From CAWCXF01 sp963799455 (GTDB lineage Bacteria > Pseudomonadota > Alphaproteobacteria > Rhodobacterales > Rhodobacteraceae), in the NCBI GenBank assembly GCA_963799455.1, contig CAWCXF010000004.1, positions 186,001 to 250,000 on the forward strand: 64,000 nucleotides of DNA. Direction: 5' to 3'. Every line of letters starts with the position of its first letter. Position 1 is the first letter of the stretch. The position numbers and the translations under genes are program-made. Below, one piece after another: positions 26,213 through 35,307 of the stretch. The notes below the pieces were generated by a model. That model did not search any database. It had not been told where the DNA came from and saw only the letters and a program-made list of their open reading frames with translations.

Positions 26213-26294
26213 GGGCGAGGGCCGGCGCTGGAGAAGCAGGCGACGGCGAGGCCGCCGAATGCGATCTGGATGCCGTTCATGATGGCCATCCCGC

Positions 26295-28592
26295 TCAGGC
26301 GCGCAGTTGGTCGGCGATCGGGAGCCGGCGGATGCGGCGGCCGGTGGCGGCGAAGACCGCGTTGGCGATCGCCGGGACGACGGGCGGCAGGCCGGGCTCG
26401 CCCACGCCCCCGAGCGGCTGGTCGTAGGCGGTGTCCGCGCCGACGAGCTGCGACGTCGATCCTCTCGGGGGCCTCTTCCATGCGCGGGACCAGGTAGGTG
26501 TCGAAGTTGCCCTGCTGGGCTCGGCCGTCGGCGAAGGTGACCTCGGACATCAGGGCCTGGCCGACGCCCATGATCACCGCGCCCTCCATCTGCGAGCGGA
26601 TGCGGTCGGGGTTGACGTGCGGGCCGCAGTCGATGGCGATGGAGACCCGGGGAACGGTCACGGCGCCGTCGTCGACCGCGACCTCGCAGGCGACGCCGAC
26701 GTAGCTGACGAAACTGTAGTGCCCGGCGATGCCGAGGCCCGCGCCTTCGGGCATCTCGCGACCCCATTCGATCCCGCGGGCCGCGGCCTCGACCACGGCG
26801 GCGATGCGGCCGGTGTCGATCGGGTAGGCGTCGGGGTTCTCGCCGTAGTTCCAGACGTCGCCCTGATCGATGGGGTCGATCTGCCGCGCGGGTCCGATGA
26901 CCTCCAGGAGGTAGTCCTTGGGATCGCGCCCCGCGGCGTGCGCGAGCTCGGCGACGAACGACTGGATCGCGAAGGCGTGCGGGATGTTGGACACCGAGCG
27001 ATACCATCCGATGCGCACGTGCGCCGCGGCCTGGGGGTTCTCGGCGCGGATGTTCTCGATGGCCAGCGGCATGTTCAGGAGCCCCATGCCCAGCTCGAAC
27101 GGGAGCTTCTGCTTGGGGTCGGGCGCGAAGATCGAGCCGATGGTGGGCGCCGCCGTCCGGTGCAGCCAGGCCATCGGGCGGCCCTGCTCGTCGAGTCCTG
27201 CGCTCATCTTCTCGACCGACACGGTGTGGTAGAAGCCGTGACGGATGTCGTCCTCGCGCGTCCAGGTCAGCTTGACCGGAGTGCCGTCCATCGCCTGGCT
27301 GCACGTGCCGGCCTCGATCACGAAGTCGGGCTTCGACTTGCTGCCGAACCCGCCGCCGAGGAGCGTGACGTGCACGGTGACGTCCTCGGGCGCCAGCCCG
27401 AGCTGCTCGGCGAGCTCGAGCCGAGTGACCTGCGGCGCCTGGGTGCAGGCCCAGGCCTCGGCGCTCGCCGTCCTTGATCTCGACCACCGCCGCCGGCGGC
27501 TCCATCGGGGCCTGGGCGAGGTGCGGAATGTAATACTCCGCCTCGATCGTGCTGGCGGCCGATGGCGAACGACGTGTCGAAGTCGCCCTCGTCGCGGATC
27601 ACCGTGCACGCCGTCGCGCTCGGCGGCGGCCGACAGGGATCCGCACGATAGGTCTCGCTGTCGTATCCGGCGTTCGGCCCGTCCTCCCATTCGATGGACG
27701 AGCGCATCGCGCCCCTTCATGGCGAGGTAGGTATTGCGCGCGATCACCGCGATGCCCGCCCAGCGGCGCGAACGGCCGTCGGGAAGTCGACCGGGTCGAT
27801 CTTGACCACCTTCTCGACGCCGGCGATCGCGAGGGCGGCGCTGTCGTCGTAGCTCGCTGACGCGTCCGCCATAGACCGGGGGGCGGGCGACCACGGCGTA
27901 GAGCATGCCGTCGCGGCGCACGTCGATCCCGTAGGTCGTGGTGCCGGTGGTGATGTCCATGTTGTCGACGAGGCCGATATCGAAGCGGCCGATGTAGCGG
28001 AACTCGAACGGATCCTTCAGCGCGAGGGCGTCGCGGGTCGGGCACGTCCGGATCCATCGCGGCCGTGGCGAGGTCGCCGTAGCCCATGCGAGCGGCCGGA
28101 GCGCGGCGTGGATCACCTCATGGCCCTCGGCCCTGACCTCGGACGGCGTCGACGCCCCACTCGTCGGCCGCGGCCTGCTCGAGCATGGTGCGGGCGGCGG
28201 CACCGGCGCGGCGCATCGGCATGAAGAAGTGCCGCAGGCTGCGCGAACCGTCGGTGTCCTGGTTGCCGTAGACTTCTCCTCGAGCCCCGGCGCCTGGTCG
28301 ACGCGCACCCGGTCCCATTCGGCGCCGAGCTCGTCGGCCACGACCATGGCGATCGAGGTGCGCACACCCTGGCCCATCTCGGAGCGGTGAACGGTGACGG
28401 TGACGAGGCCGTCCTCGGCGATCGAGACGAAGACGTTGCGGGTCGTCGCGCCAGCCGTTGGGCATCGCGTCGCGGCCGAACTCCGGCACCTCCTGCGCTC
28501 GGCCGGGGCGGGGCAGGCCCACGGCGAGGACGAGGGCGGCGGCCCCGAAGCCGGCGAGAAGCGCCGCGACGGCTGAGGTTGACGATCGACAT
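26295..28592 (-). pseudogene. IorB-like molybdopterin-binding subunit (isoquinoline 1-oxidoreductase/aldehyde oxidase family), decayed
   Basis: From ATG 28592 the pieces follow the order of an IorB/CoxL-type subunit: a signal-like segment (AALVLAVGLPRPGRAQ), FVSIAEDGLVTVTVHRSEMG, QGVRTSIAMVVADELGAEW, a long clean middle stretch of about 300 residues (VTRLELAEQLGLAPEDVTVH; RMEEAPERIDV), and the end (GGVGEPGLPP; RRIRRLPIADQLRA). The glutamate of GVGEPG is the family's active-site residue. The pieces lie in different frames with many changes between 27480 and 28500, so the gene is dead if the assembly is right. Confidence 0.75.
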
Positions 28593-28599
28593 GGCCGCA

Positions 28600-29055
28600 T
28601 CACTTCGCCTCCGCGGCTTGCTTGATGGCCGCGCGGATGCGCGGATAGGTGCCGCAGCGGCAGATGTTGGCGCTCATCACCGCGTCGATGTCCTCGTCGG
28701 TGACGGCCTGGCACTGGTCCACAAGCGCCGCCGCCCGCATGATCTGTCCGGCCTGGCAGTAGCCGCACTGGGCGACGTTCAGCTCGCGCCACGCGACCTG
28801 CACCGGATGATCGCCCTCCTCGGACAGGCCCTCGATGGTGGTGACCTGCGGCGCCCTCGAGCGCGCCCACCGGCGTGATGCAGGCGAAGGACGGGGCGCC
28901 GTCGATGTGCACCGTGCAGGCGCCGCAGGCCGCGATGCCGCAGCCGAACTTGGTGCCCGTGAGGCCCGAGCTCGTCGCTGCAGATACCACAGGAGCGGCG
29001 TCTCGTCGTCGCCGTCGAACGCCCGCTCGACGTCGTTGATCACCAGGTTGACCAT
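28600..29055 (-). pseudogene. IorA-like [2Fe-2S] subunit, two compensating frameshifts
   Basis: ATG 29055 starts MVNLVINDVERAFDGDDETP, a normal 2Fe-2S subunit N-terminus. The plant-type cluster segment (GTKFGCGIAACGACTVHIDG) sits in a different frame between about 28850 and 28990; then the original frame resumes with QVTTIEGL, the second cluster motif (AQCGYCQAGQIM; ICRCGTYPRIRAAI) and the C-terminus. Two opposite indels would thus replace the first cluster by an unrelated Arg/Ala/Ser-rich stretch. It lies 7 bases upstream of the IorB-like gene, the usual operon order. Confidence 0.75.
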
Positions 29056-29260
29056 TCCGGATTCCCCTCCTGTCCTCGCCGGACGCACGCCGCTTCGTGA
29101 CCCGGCGGTTGCGCCCGGTGTCTGGAGACATGAACCCTGCGTCGCGCCCGTTCAGCTCGCGGGCATGGTGTTTTCGGGACCGAATGCCTCGGTCGAAACC
29201 GACACGTCGACATATGGGTAGCTCCCGGCGAGCAGCTTGTCCATTTGTAAACGGCCGTCG

Positions 29261-29297
29261 GATGGACACCCATAGGGTCGGATGGACACCCATAGGG
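29261..29297. repeat. 20-bp tandem direct repeat upstream of the IorA-like gene
   Basis: GATGGACACCCATAGGGTCG at 29261-29280 is followed at once by 17 matching bases (29281-29297). It lies about 200 bases upstream of the IorA-like start and could be a duplicated operator or an old IS scar. Confidence 0.6.
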
Positions 29298-29689
29298 ACT
29301 GTCCAGGATCTCCGGCAGAGACAGATTGGCCGATGGGTCGGGGGATGGCCGCCGGGCGCCTTCAGGCCCTGACCACCGCCCTTCGACGCGCTCGGTCCTG
29401 AAGGGGAGCCCTTGGCCCTGGCAGCCCGCCGCGACGCCTGGGGCGCGCGGGGGCGGCGGGCGGGGGATCTCGGGCGCCCGCCGCCCCCGCGCGGGGGTCG
29501 GCCGGCCCGAGCCGACGAGCGCGGGCGCGCGCGCGCCTCACGGCCTTCGGACCGAGGCCGGCCACCGGGGCCGGCCACCGGGGCCGACCAGGCGGCAGGC
29601 CCGGCGCGAGCCGAGGGCTCGTGGCCCCGCCTCGCCCGTTACGGGCCGCCGCCCGCCGCGCGGTCCGCGTCGTCGGCGCTTCCCCGAGC

Positions 29690-29947
29690 GCTTCCCCGAG
29701 CCCGGTCCTTCGCAAGCGGCGCCGTCCGGCATCTGGCCGCCCGGCAGGCGCCGCCCGCCGCGCGGTCCCGCCCTGCAGGCCCCTCGGCCCGCGGGCGTCC
29801 GACACGGCCGTCCCGCCGAACCTGGCCTCCCACTCGCACGGCGCCGCGTCGCCGACCCCGTGGCGCCGGCAGGCCCCCGCCACAGCCCCGCCCCCGCTCG
29901 GCCAGGGCCGCGACGACCTGCCCCTCCGTGAGCCGCGACTTGCGCAT
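29690..29947 (-). mobile_element. IS3-family orfA remnant
   Basis: ATG 29947 reads MRKSRLTEGQVVAAL, the standard start of IS3-family orfA, then continues in other frames as ACRRHGVGDA, WEARFGGTAVSDAR. Several indels and base changes make it a relic. No orfB or terminal repeats are seen nearby; the surrounding 29100-30120 otherwise contains no recognisable gene. Confidence 0.55.
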
Positions 29948-30126
29948 CGCCCGTCTGCCTCCTGCGACGGGCTCCCGCTCCAGGTGAGGGGCCTCAAGGG
30001 GCGCTGGGCCGCGTCGGTGGCGCCCGCGGCTGGCCTTGCCCCCGGAGGGGCCATAGCTCCCGCTCGATCTCCGAGCGGGCCATCGCGGGCCGGGCAGCCG
30101 CCGCCGCGAGGCGCGCCGCGAAGGCT

Positions 30127-31254
30127 TCACACGGACGGCCGCAGGGGGCGGAAGAACGCGGCCACCTCATGGGCGAGCGCCTCGGGCTCCTCCATCGCCG
30201 CGAAGTGCCCGCCGCGCGGCATGACGCTCCAGCGCCGGATGTCGCGGTAGGTCGCGGCGGCCAGCGAGCGGGGCGGGCGCAGGATCTCGCAGGGGAACTC
30301 GGCGTAGCCCGTGGGCACGTCGACCGTGGCCCCTTCCGGGACGGGCCACGCGCCGTGCATCCGCGCGAAGTAGGGCCAAAAGGAGGAGTTGATCGCGCCC
30401 GTGAACCAGTAGAGCGCGACGTTGGCCAGCATCTGGTCCTTCGTGAACGCCGCCTCCGGATCGCCGCCGCAGTCGGACCAGGCCCGGAACTTCTCGACGA
30501 TCCAGGCCGCGAGCCCGGCGGGCGAGTCGGTGAGGCCGTAGGCGAGGGTCTGCGGCCGCGTGCCCTGGATCCACTGATACCCCGTCTCCTCGCGCAGCCA
30601 GTCCTCGAGCTGGACGAGGTAGGCGCGCTCCTCGGGCGTCGAGGCGTCGGAGGCGTCGAGGTCGCGCCGCAGCGGCATGAGGTTGAGGTGGAGGCCGATC
30701 AGCCGCTCGGGATGGGCGTGGCCGAGGCGCGAGGCGACGAACGCGCCCCAGTCGCCACCCTGCGCGCCGAAGCGGCCGTAGCCCAGCACGTCGCCCATCA
30801 GCTCGGCCAGGCAGTCGGCCATCGCCTCCGCCCCGAACCGCTCCTGCCCCGGCCGGAAGGACAGGCCGAAGCCCGGCAGCGAGGGCGCGACCACGCTGAA
30901 GGCGTCCGCCGGGTCGCCGCCGAAGCGGGCGGGATCGGCGAGCCGCGGGATCACGTCGAGGAACTCCAGGACCGAGCCCGGCCAGCCGTGCAGGAGCAGC
31001 AGCGGGCAGGGATCGGGGCCCCGGCCCGGCACGTGGAGGAAATGCACGTCGATGCCGTGGAGCGGCACCTTGTATTGGGGAAAGGCGTTGAGCCGGGCCT
31101 CGGCGGCCCGCCAGTCGAAGCCGTCCCGCCAGTAGGAGACGAGCTCGCGCATGGGGGCCAGCGCGCTGCCGTGCGACCACCCCGCGCCGGGCGCCTCGTC
31201 GGGGAACCGGGTGCGCGCGAGGCGATCGCGCAGGTCGGCGAGCGCCGCGCCCAG
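30127..31254 (-). pseudogene. Epoxide hydrolase (EHN-type alpha/beta hydrolase), 5' end separated by an IS21 insertion
   Basis: About 375 residues match EHN epoxide hydrolases: ADLRDRLARTRFPDE at the N-terminal domain, the oxyanion HGWPGS, the nucleophile segment GAQGGDWGAFVASRLG (Asp after Gly-Gly), the Tyr-rich cap, and the final His in MPRGGHFAAMEEPEAL. The frame is clean up to the IS end at 31254, where the first codons are missing. Across the element, from 33593, the frame continues as the upstream part (MALG, with an earlier ATG at 33658), so the insertion split the gene. Confidence 0.8.
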
Positions 31255-31444
31255 TGTTGAGCGACAACCACCCTGACCGGTGCCGACAGCCAAGTTGGCC
31301 GGCGGCGTCGGCCTCAGGGAGGGCGTAGCCCGACTGGAGGCAGACGCCGCCGGCGCGATCGTCTCCGAGGGGCGATGGCGTGGGGTGCTGGCCGCTGCGG
31401 GTCGGTACGAGCGGGATCTCTGTCGTCCAAACGGAGGTCCCGAC

Positions 31445-32640
31445 GTGCCGGGCAGACCCGTCACCGACCAGCAAGCGAGACTGTACATGCACGACCGTCC
31501 CCGTCACCCCCAACGCCTCGCCGCGGCCCGCGCTGGCTTCAGCGAACGCACCGCTCGGCGCCTCGAGGGCGACCCCCGTCTCCCCTCGCAACGGCGCGCC
31601 GAGCGCGGCCGCACCGTCCCCGATCCCCTCGCCGGGGTGTGGGAGCCGGTGGTGCTGCCGATCCTGGAGCGCGACCCCTCGGTGCAGGCGGTCACGCTCC
31701 TGCGCCACCTCCAGATGACGGACCCCGACGCCTTCCCCGACGACCGCATCCGGCGGACGCTGGAACGGCGGGTGCGCGACTGGCGCGCGCTCCATGGCCC
31801 TGCGCGCGACGTGATCTTCCGCCAGGCGCCCGAGCCGGGGCGCCTGGCGCTGTCGGACTTCACCGACGCGGGCGCGCTTGGCGTCACCATCGCGGGCGCG
31901 CCCTTCGACCACCGGCTCTACCACTTCGCGCTGGCCTACAGCGGCTGGGAGCACGCCGCCGTGGTCCTTGGCGGCGAGAGCTTCACGGCGCTCGCCGAGA
32001 ACCTCCAGAATGCCTTGTGGGGCCTCGGCGGCGTGCCGCACGAGCACCGCACCGACAGCTTGTCGGCCGCCTACCGCAACCTCACGCGCGAGGCCGCCGA
32101 GGACGCCACGCGCCGCTACGAGGAGCTGTGCGCCCACTACGGCCTGATCGCCAGCCGCAACAACCCGGGCGAGGCCCATGAGAACGGCGCGGTCGAAGTT
32201 CCCACCACCGCCATCTCAAGACCGCCCTCGACCAGGCCCTGATCCTGCGCGGCTCACGCGACTTCGCCGGGCTCGCCGAGTACCCGGACCTTCGTGGATC
32301 AGCTCGTCGCACGGCGGAACCGGCGCCGCGAGGCCAAGGTGCATGTCGAGATGGCGGCGCTGCGACCCCTGCCGCCTCGGCGCACCACCGACTTCGCCGA
32401 GCTCGTCGCGCGCGTCACGCGAACCGGCGGCTTCCTCGTGCACAGCGTCTTCTACAGTGCGCCGGCGCGGCTCATCGGCCACCGCTTGCGCATCCATGTG
32501 TATGACGACCGCATCGAGGCTTGGCTCGGGGCGACCCGCGTCGTCACCCATCCACGCCGACGTGCCGCAGGCGGCGGACGGCGCGTCCACGTGGTCGACT
32601 ACCACCACGTGGAACCGGTCCGTAGGCGAGTGGGGCGCGG
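31445..32640 (+). pseudogene. istA: IstA-like transposase, frameshifted and truncated
   Basis: From GTG 31445 about 265 residues read as IS21 IstA: an N-terminal HTH region (RPRHPQRLAAARAGFSERTA), then the DDE domain with DFTDAGALGV, HRLYHFALAYSGWEHA, HRTDSL and the final catalytic region NNPGEAHENGAVE. Near 32200 the frame shifts; it continues with KTALDQALILRGSRDFAGL and HRLRIHVYDDRIEAWLG, and again shifts near 32560. The end after VVDYHH is replaced by the IstB fragment. Two or more indels make it inactive. Confidence 0.7.
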
Positions 32641-32804
32641 TGTTCGGCGACCCGGTGGTGGCCACCGCGATCCTCGATCGCCTGCTCCACCACTCCCACG
32701 TCATCACCATCCGGGGCGACAGCTACAGGCTGCGCGAGAAGCGCCGGGCCGGCCTTCTGCAGAAGGCCGGCCCGGCGCTTGAAACCGAAGTCGAAACCAC
32801 ATGA
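32640..32804 (+). pseudogene. C-terminal fragment of a second IstB-like ATPase
   Basis: About 45 residues (VGEWGAVFGDPVVATAIL; DRLLHHSHVITIRGDSYRLR) match the end of an IstB from a different IS21 subgroup than the full IstB downstream. It directly abuts the IstA fragment and ends in a 38-bp palindrome, indicating a chimeric element formed by deletion or recombination. Confidence 0.6.
32741..32778. repeat. Perfect 38-bp palindrome
   Basis: Left arm GCGCCGGGCCGGCCTTCTG is followed without spacer by its exact reverse complement, with CTGCAG at the centre. It lies at the end of the IstB fragment. There is no T-tract, so it is not a classic terminator; a spacer-free palindrome suggests fold-back or recombination at an element junction. 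Confidence 0.9.
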
Positions 32805-33511
32805 CGGGGTGGGCCAGATCCTGGTGTCGCCACCGGGCCAGTTCCGAATGTCGCTTGATACGCCGCATCCAGCGCCATCTCAACGCCTCCCATCTGCCGG
32901 GCGGCAAGACGCTCGCCACCTTCGACTTCAAGGCCCTGCCGAAGGTGCCCCGGAAGCGGATCGAGGCGCTCGCCGCGGGCGACTGGCTCGAGGCGGGCGC
33001 CAACCTCATCGCCATCGGCAACTCGGGCGCCGGCAAAACCCATTTGCTCTGTGCCATCGGACACGCCCTGATCGAGGCCGGCCACCGCGTGCTCTACACC
33101 CGCACCACAGACCTCGTCCAAAGGCTCCAGGCCGCGCGGCGCGACCTCGCCCTCGAGGGCGCCCTCGCAAAGCTCGACCGCTTCGACCTCATCGTCCTCG
33201 ACGACATCGCCTACGCTCAGAAGGACCAGGCCGAGACCTCGGTGCTCTTCGAGCTCATCGCCCGCCGATACGAAACCCGAAGCCTGGCCATCGCCGCCAA
33301 CCAGCGCTCACGCGCCCGGGACCGCGTCTCCCCCGACCCCGCCGTCACCGTCGCCGCCATCGACAGGCTCGTCCACCACGCGACCATCCTGGAGATGAAC
33401 GTCGACAGTTACCGCCGCAGAGCGGCCGCCAGCCGAAAGGATGGCGAGGTCGCGGTCCCAGCGACAGCCTCCACCGACAGCCTCGACGACAACCACAAAG
33501 GAGCCGCCTGA
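32801..33511 (+). CDS. istB: IstB-like IS21 helper ATPase, N-terminus altered
   Basis: About 236 residues; IstB is the AAA+ partner that selects target DNA for IstA. From LNASHLPGGKTLATFDF onward the sequence is typical: Walker A AIGNSGAGKTHL, Walker B FDLIVLDDIAYA, and the end VDRLVHHATILEMNVDSYRR (here with Ile for Val at the first position). The usual first 40-50 residues are replaced by an unrelated stretch following the palindrome, and the segment after AANQ looks shifted for about 6 residues. Function is doubtful. Confidence 0.65.
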   Translation: MTGWARSWCRHRASSECRLIRRIQRHLNASHLPGGKTLATFDFKALPKVPRKRIEALAAGDWLEAGANLIAIGNSGAGKTHLLCAIGHALIEAGHRVLYTRTTDLVQRLQAARRDLALEGALAKLDRFDLIVLDDIAYAQKDQAETSVLFELIARRYETRSLAIAANQRSRARDRVSPDPAVTVAAIDRLVHHATILEMNVDSYRRRAAASRKDGEVAVPATASTDSLDDNHKGAA

Positions 33512-33592
33512 ACCGCACGACCTCCAACCGCAGCAGCCAGCAAACCGGCCAACTTGGTTGTCGGTCCCGGCCAAGAAGGTTGACGCCCTACA

Positions 33593-34070
33593 GCCCAGCG
33601 CCATGGCCCGGCGGTCGAGGTCCATCGCGTCGTCGGCAGAGGCCGGCGGACCGTCCATGAGGCAGGCCCGGTCGCCATCCGGCTCGCGCCGCTCGTGGCG
33701 CGTCAAGGTGATGGCCTCGCACAGCCCATGCGTGAAGCGCGCCTCGTACTCCCACCAGAATCCAGCCGCGTCGGTTCACCAGGGCAGGATCGACGCCCGA
33801 GCGCGCTGGCAAGCCCTCGCTGTGGTAGAAGGCGACGATCTGGTGGAGGGGCAGGGGCGTGGACAGCCCCCGCGCCGCGTCCGGCTCGCGTTCCCTAAAC
33901 AGGCCGCCGCCCGCGCCGAGGTTCTCGCGCATCAAGCCGTCGGTGCCGAGCACGTAGTGCGTCAGCGCCTGGTCGGGGGTGTCCTTGGTCTGGAACACGA
34001 CGCCCTCGGGCAGTGGCTCGCGGGATCGCGGCAGCGGCGTCTCGCAGCGCAGATGGTCGAACAGGCCCAT
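33593..34070 (-). pseudogene. Hypothetical protein, frameshifted, ends at the IS21 insertion
   Basis: ATG 34070 begins MGLFDHLRCETPLP, with FQTKDTPDQALTHYVLGTDG, a pattern seen in small conserved hypothetical proteins of proteobacteria. Near 33780 the sensible frame switches to FWWEYEARFTHGLCEAITLT and LMDGPPASADDAMDLDRRAM, running to the IS21 edge. Without the IS this frame reads directly into the epoxide hydrolase frame, so some of the last 20 codons may be the hydrolase's own start (ATG 33658 or later). Function unknown. Confidence 0.45.
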
Positions 34071-34130
34071 GATGCCCTCCCTCCTCTCCCGGCGGCGAGC
34101 CGATCGTCTCCGCCCGCCGCCAGCCCCGAG

Positions 34131-34523
34131 CTACCGCACGAGTTCCACCGCCACGCCGAGCGCCTCGGCCACATCGGCCCACGGCCGGTCGGCCGTCGCC
34201 GCGGGCAGTCCAAGCGCGCGCGCGAGCGCCAGGCAGGCGCGGTCGCCCTGGCTCAGTCCCACGGGTCGGGTGACGGCGATCATGGCGCCGGCCTCCACCG
34301 CCAGGGGCTCGGTCAGGGGATGGATCGCGAGGCCCAGCCCGGCGGCGATGGCGGCGGCGTCCTCGCGCGCGCCGCCGTCGCGCACGATCTTGGAGACGAG
34401 CTCCTGGACGGTGAGGGCCGAGGCCGCCGCGCCGCGGTCGAGCCACTCGCCGGCGACGTCCTCCCCGGCCTCGCCCTGGAGGAATGCCAGCAGCGCCGAG
34501 GTGTCGATCACGCAGGCGCTCAC
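34131..34523 (-). CDS. vapC: VapC-like PIN-domain toxin
   Basis: A 130-residue PIN-domain protein from GTG 34523. The acidic metal-binding set is in place: Asp in VIDTSALLAF, Glu in TVQELVSK, Asp in SQGDRACLALA, and Asp in ATADRPWADV. VapC toxins are Mg-dependent ribonucleases, usually against tRNA or rRNA. The AbrB-type antitoxin gene lies upstream on the same strand with a 77-base gap, longer than the usual overlap, so expression coupling may differ. Confidence 0.82.
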   Translation of the reverse strand: MSACVIDTSALLAFLQGEAGEDVAGEWLDRGAAASALTVQELVSKIVRDGGAREDAAAIAAGLGLAIHPLTEPLAVEAGAMIAVTRPVGLSQGDRACLALARALGLPAATADRPWADVAEALGVAVELVR

Positions 34524-34600
34524 TCCGAGGCGTCCGAGGGTCGAGCAGCGCCACTGCCTTGAGTGGTCTCGTCGCCGGCCGCGGACCCAGCCCTAGGCTC

Positions 34601-34858
34601 CTAGTCCCCCTCGCGCCGGGCCTCCTCGCGCTTCTCTGCGACGAACGCGTCGACCACCCCGCGCTGCCGATCCGGGAAGAGCCGGCGGTAGCGCTCCTGC
34701 GCCTGTCGGCGCAGCCGTTCGGCGGTGGTCAGCTCGAGGCGATCGTCCTGCGCCTCGATCACGACGCGGGAGCCCTTCTCAATGCCCAAAGCACGGCGCA
34801 GCTCCAGGGGGAGGATGATCCTCCCGTTCTCACCCACAGGGATCGTGTAGCGCTGCAT
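34601..34858 (-). CDS. vapB: VapB-like SpoVT/AbrB-family antitoxin
   Basis: An 85-residue protein from ATG 34858. Residues 1-45 form a swapped-hairpin AbrB DNA-binding domain (YTIPVGENGRIILPLELR; LGIEKGSRVVIEAQDDRLEL), followed by a charged helical C-terminus that would bind the toxin. Such antitoxins repress their own promoter, which would lie in 34859-35000. An upstream in-frame extension exists, but it crosses the MITE-like repeat at 35002 and is probably not translated. Confidence 0.8.
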   Translation of the reverse strand: MQRYTIPVGENGRIILPLELRRALGIEKGSRVVIEAQDDRLELTTAERLRRQAQERYRRLFPDRQRGVVDAFVAEKREEARREGD

Positions 34859-35001
34859 GCCAGCATCTCCCTCGACGGGCGTCCAGTCGATGACATACCC
34901 CGTGAGGCAAGAAGGGACTAGGCGCTTCGTCTGGACCCACAGAGCCTCCGGTGCCCTCATCTCGGCTGCCATCGGGGCGGAGCCCTCCCCCGCCAAACCG
35001 G

Positions 35002-35162
35002 TGAGACTGTTGAAAATGCACTCAAACGCCCTGCGATCCCAACTCGACCCATGGGAGGGCTCAGCGGCCACGAGGAATCAGTGGCTTACGCAGGCGCCAA
35101 TCCGTCCGAGTTGGCGATTTCGTACCTGCCGAGCGTCAGCGGGGAGTTTTTCAACAGTCTCA
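35002..35162. mobile_element. 161-bp MITE-like element with IS1182-type inverted ends
   Basis: The left end TGAGACTGTTGAAAATGC and the right end GTTTTTCAACAGTCTCA (35146-35162) are inverted copies, 12 of the outer bases matching exactly. The right end equals the terminal repeat of the IS1182 remnant at 25569-25584. The interior has no coding capacity. No clear target duplication is seen. It sits just upstream of the VapB-like gene and before a serine recombinase gene. Confidence 0.7.
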
Positions 35163-35307
35163 GGCGTATCTCGCGGTCCCCCCGGCTCGCGCCGCCGCCG
35201 ACGGCGGATCAGGGGCTTGGCCGTCGCCCCCGCCCCGCGACAACCCCGTGGCAATCTGCGTCCTGGGTGGTGGCGCGAGCGGGTGTTTGTCGGGGGGGCG
35301 ATGGCGC

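Larger units (their letters stand above)
31255..33592 (+). mobile_element. IS21-family insertion sequence (2338 bp) with 6-bp target duplication
   Basis: The ends are inverted repeats: the left begins TGTTGAGCGACAACC and, after some mismatches, CCAAGTTGGCCGG; the right end, read in reverse complement, begins TGTAGGGCGTCAACC and has the same CCAAGTTGGCCGG. The bases outside both ends are GCCCAG (31249-31254 and 33593-33598), a target duplication of the size expected for IS21. Inside are an IstA-like gene, a fragment of a second IstB and an IstB-like gene, several with frameshifts, so it is probably no longer active. Confidence 0.85.

Noticed and set aside
32741..32778. Rho-independent terminator
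   Set aside because: The palindrome has no loop and no following T-tract, and it lies inside an IS element.
34859..35071. N-terminal extension of the VapB-like protein
   Set aside because: The extension crosses the inverted-repeat element and has no similarity to antitoxins; ATG 34858 starts the AbrB domain directly.
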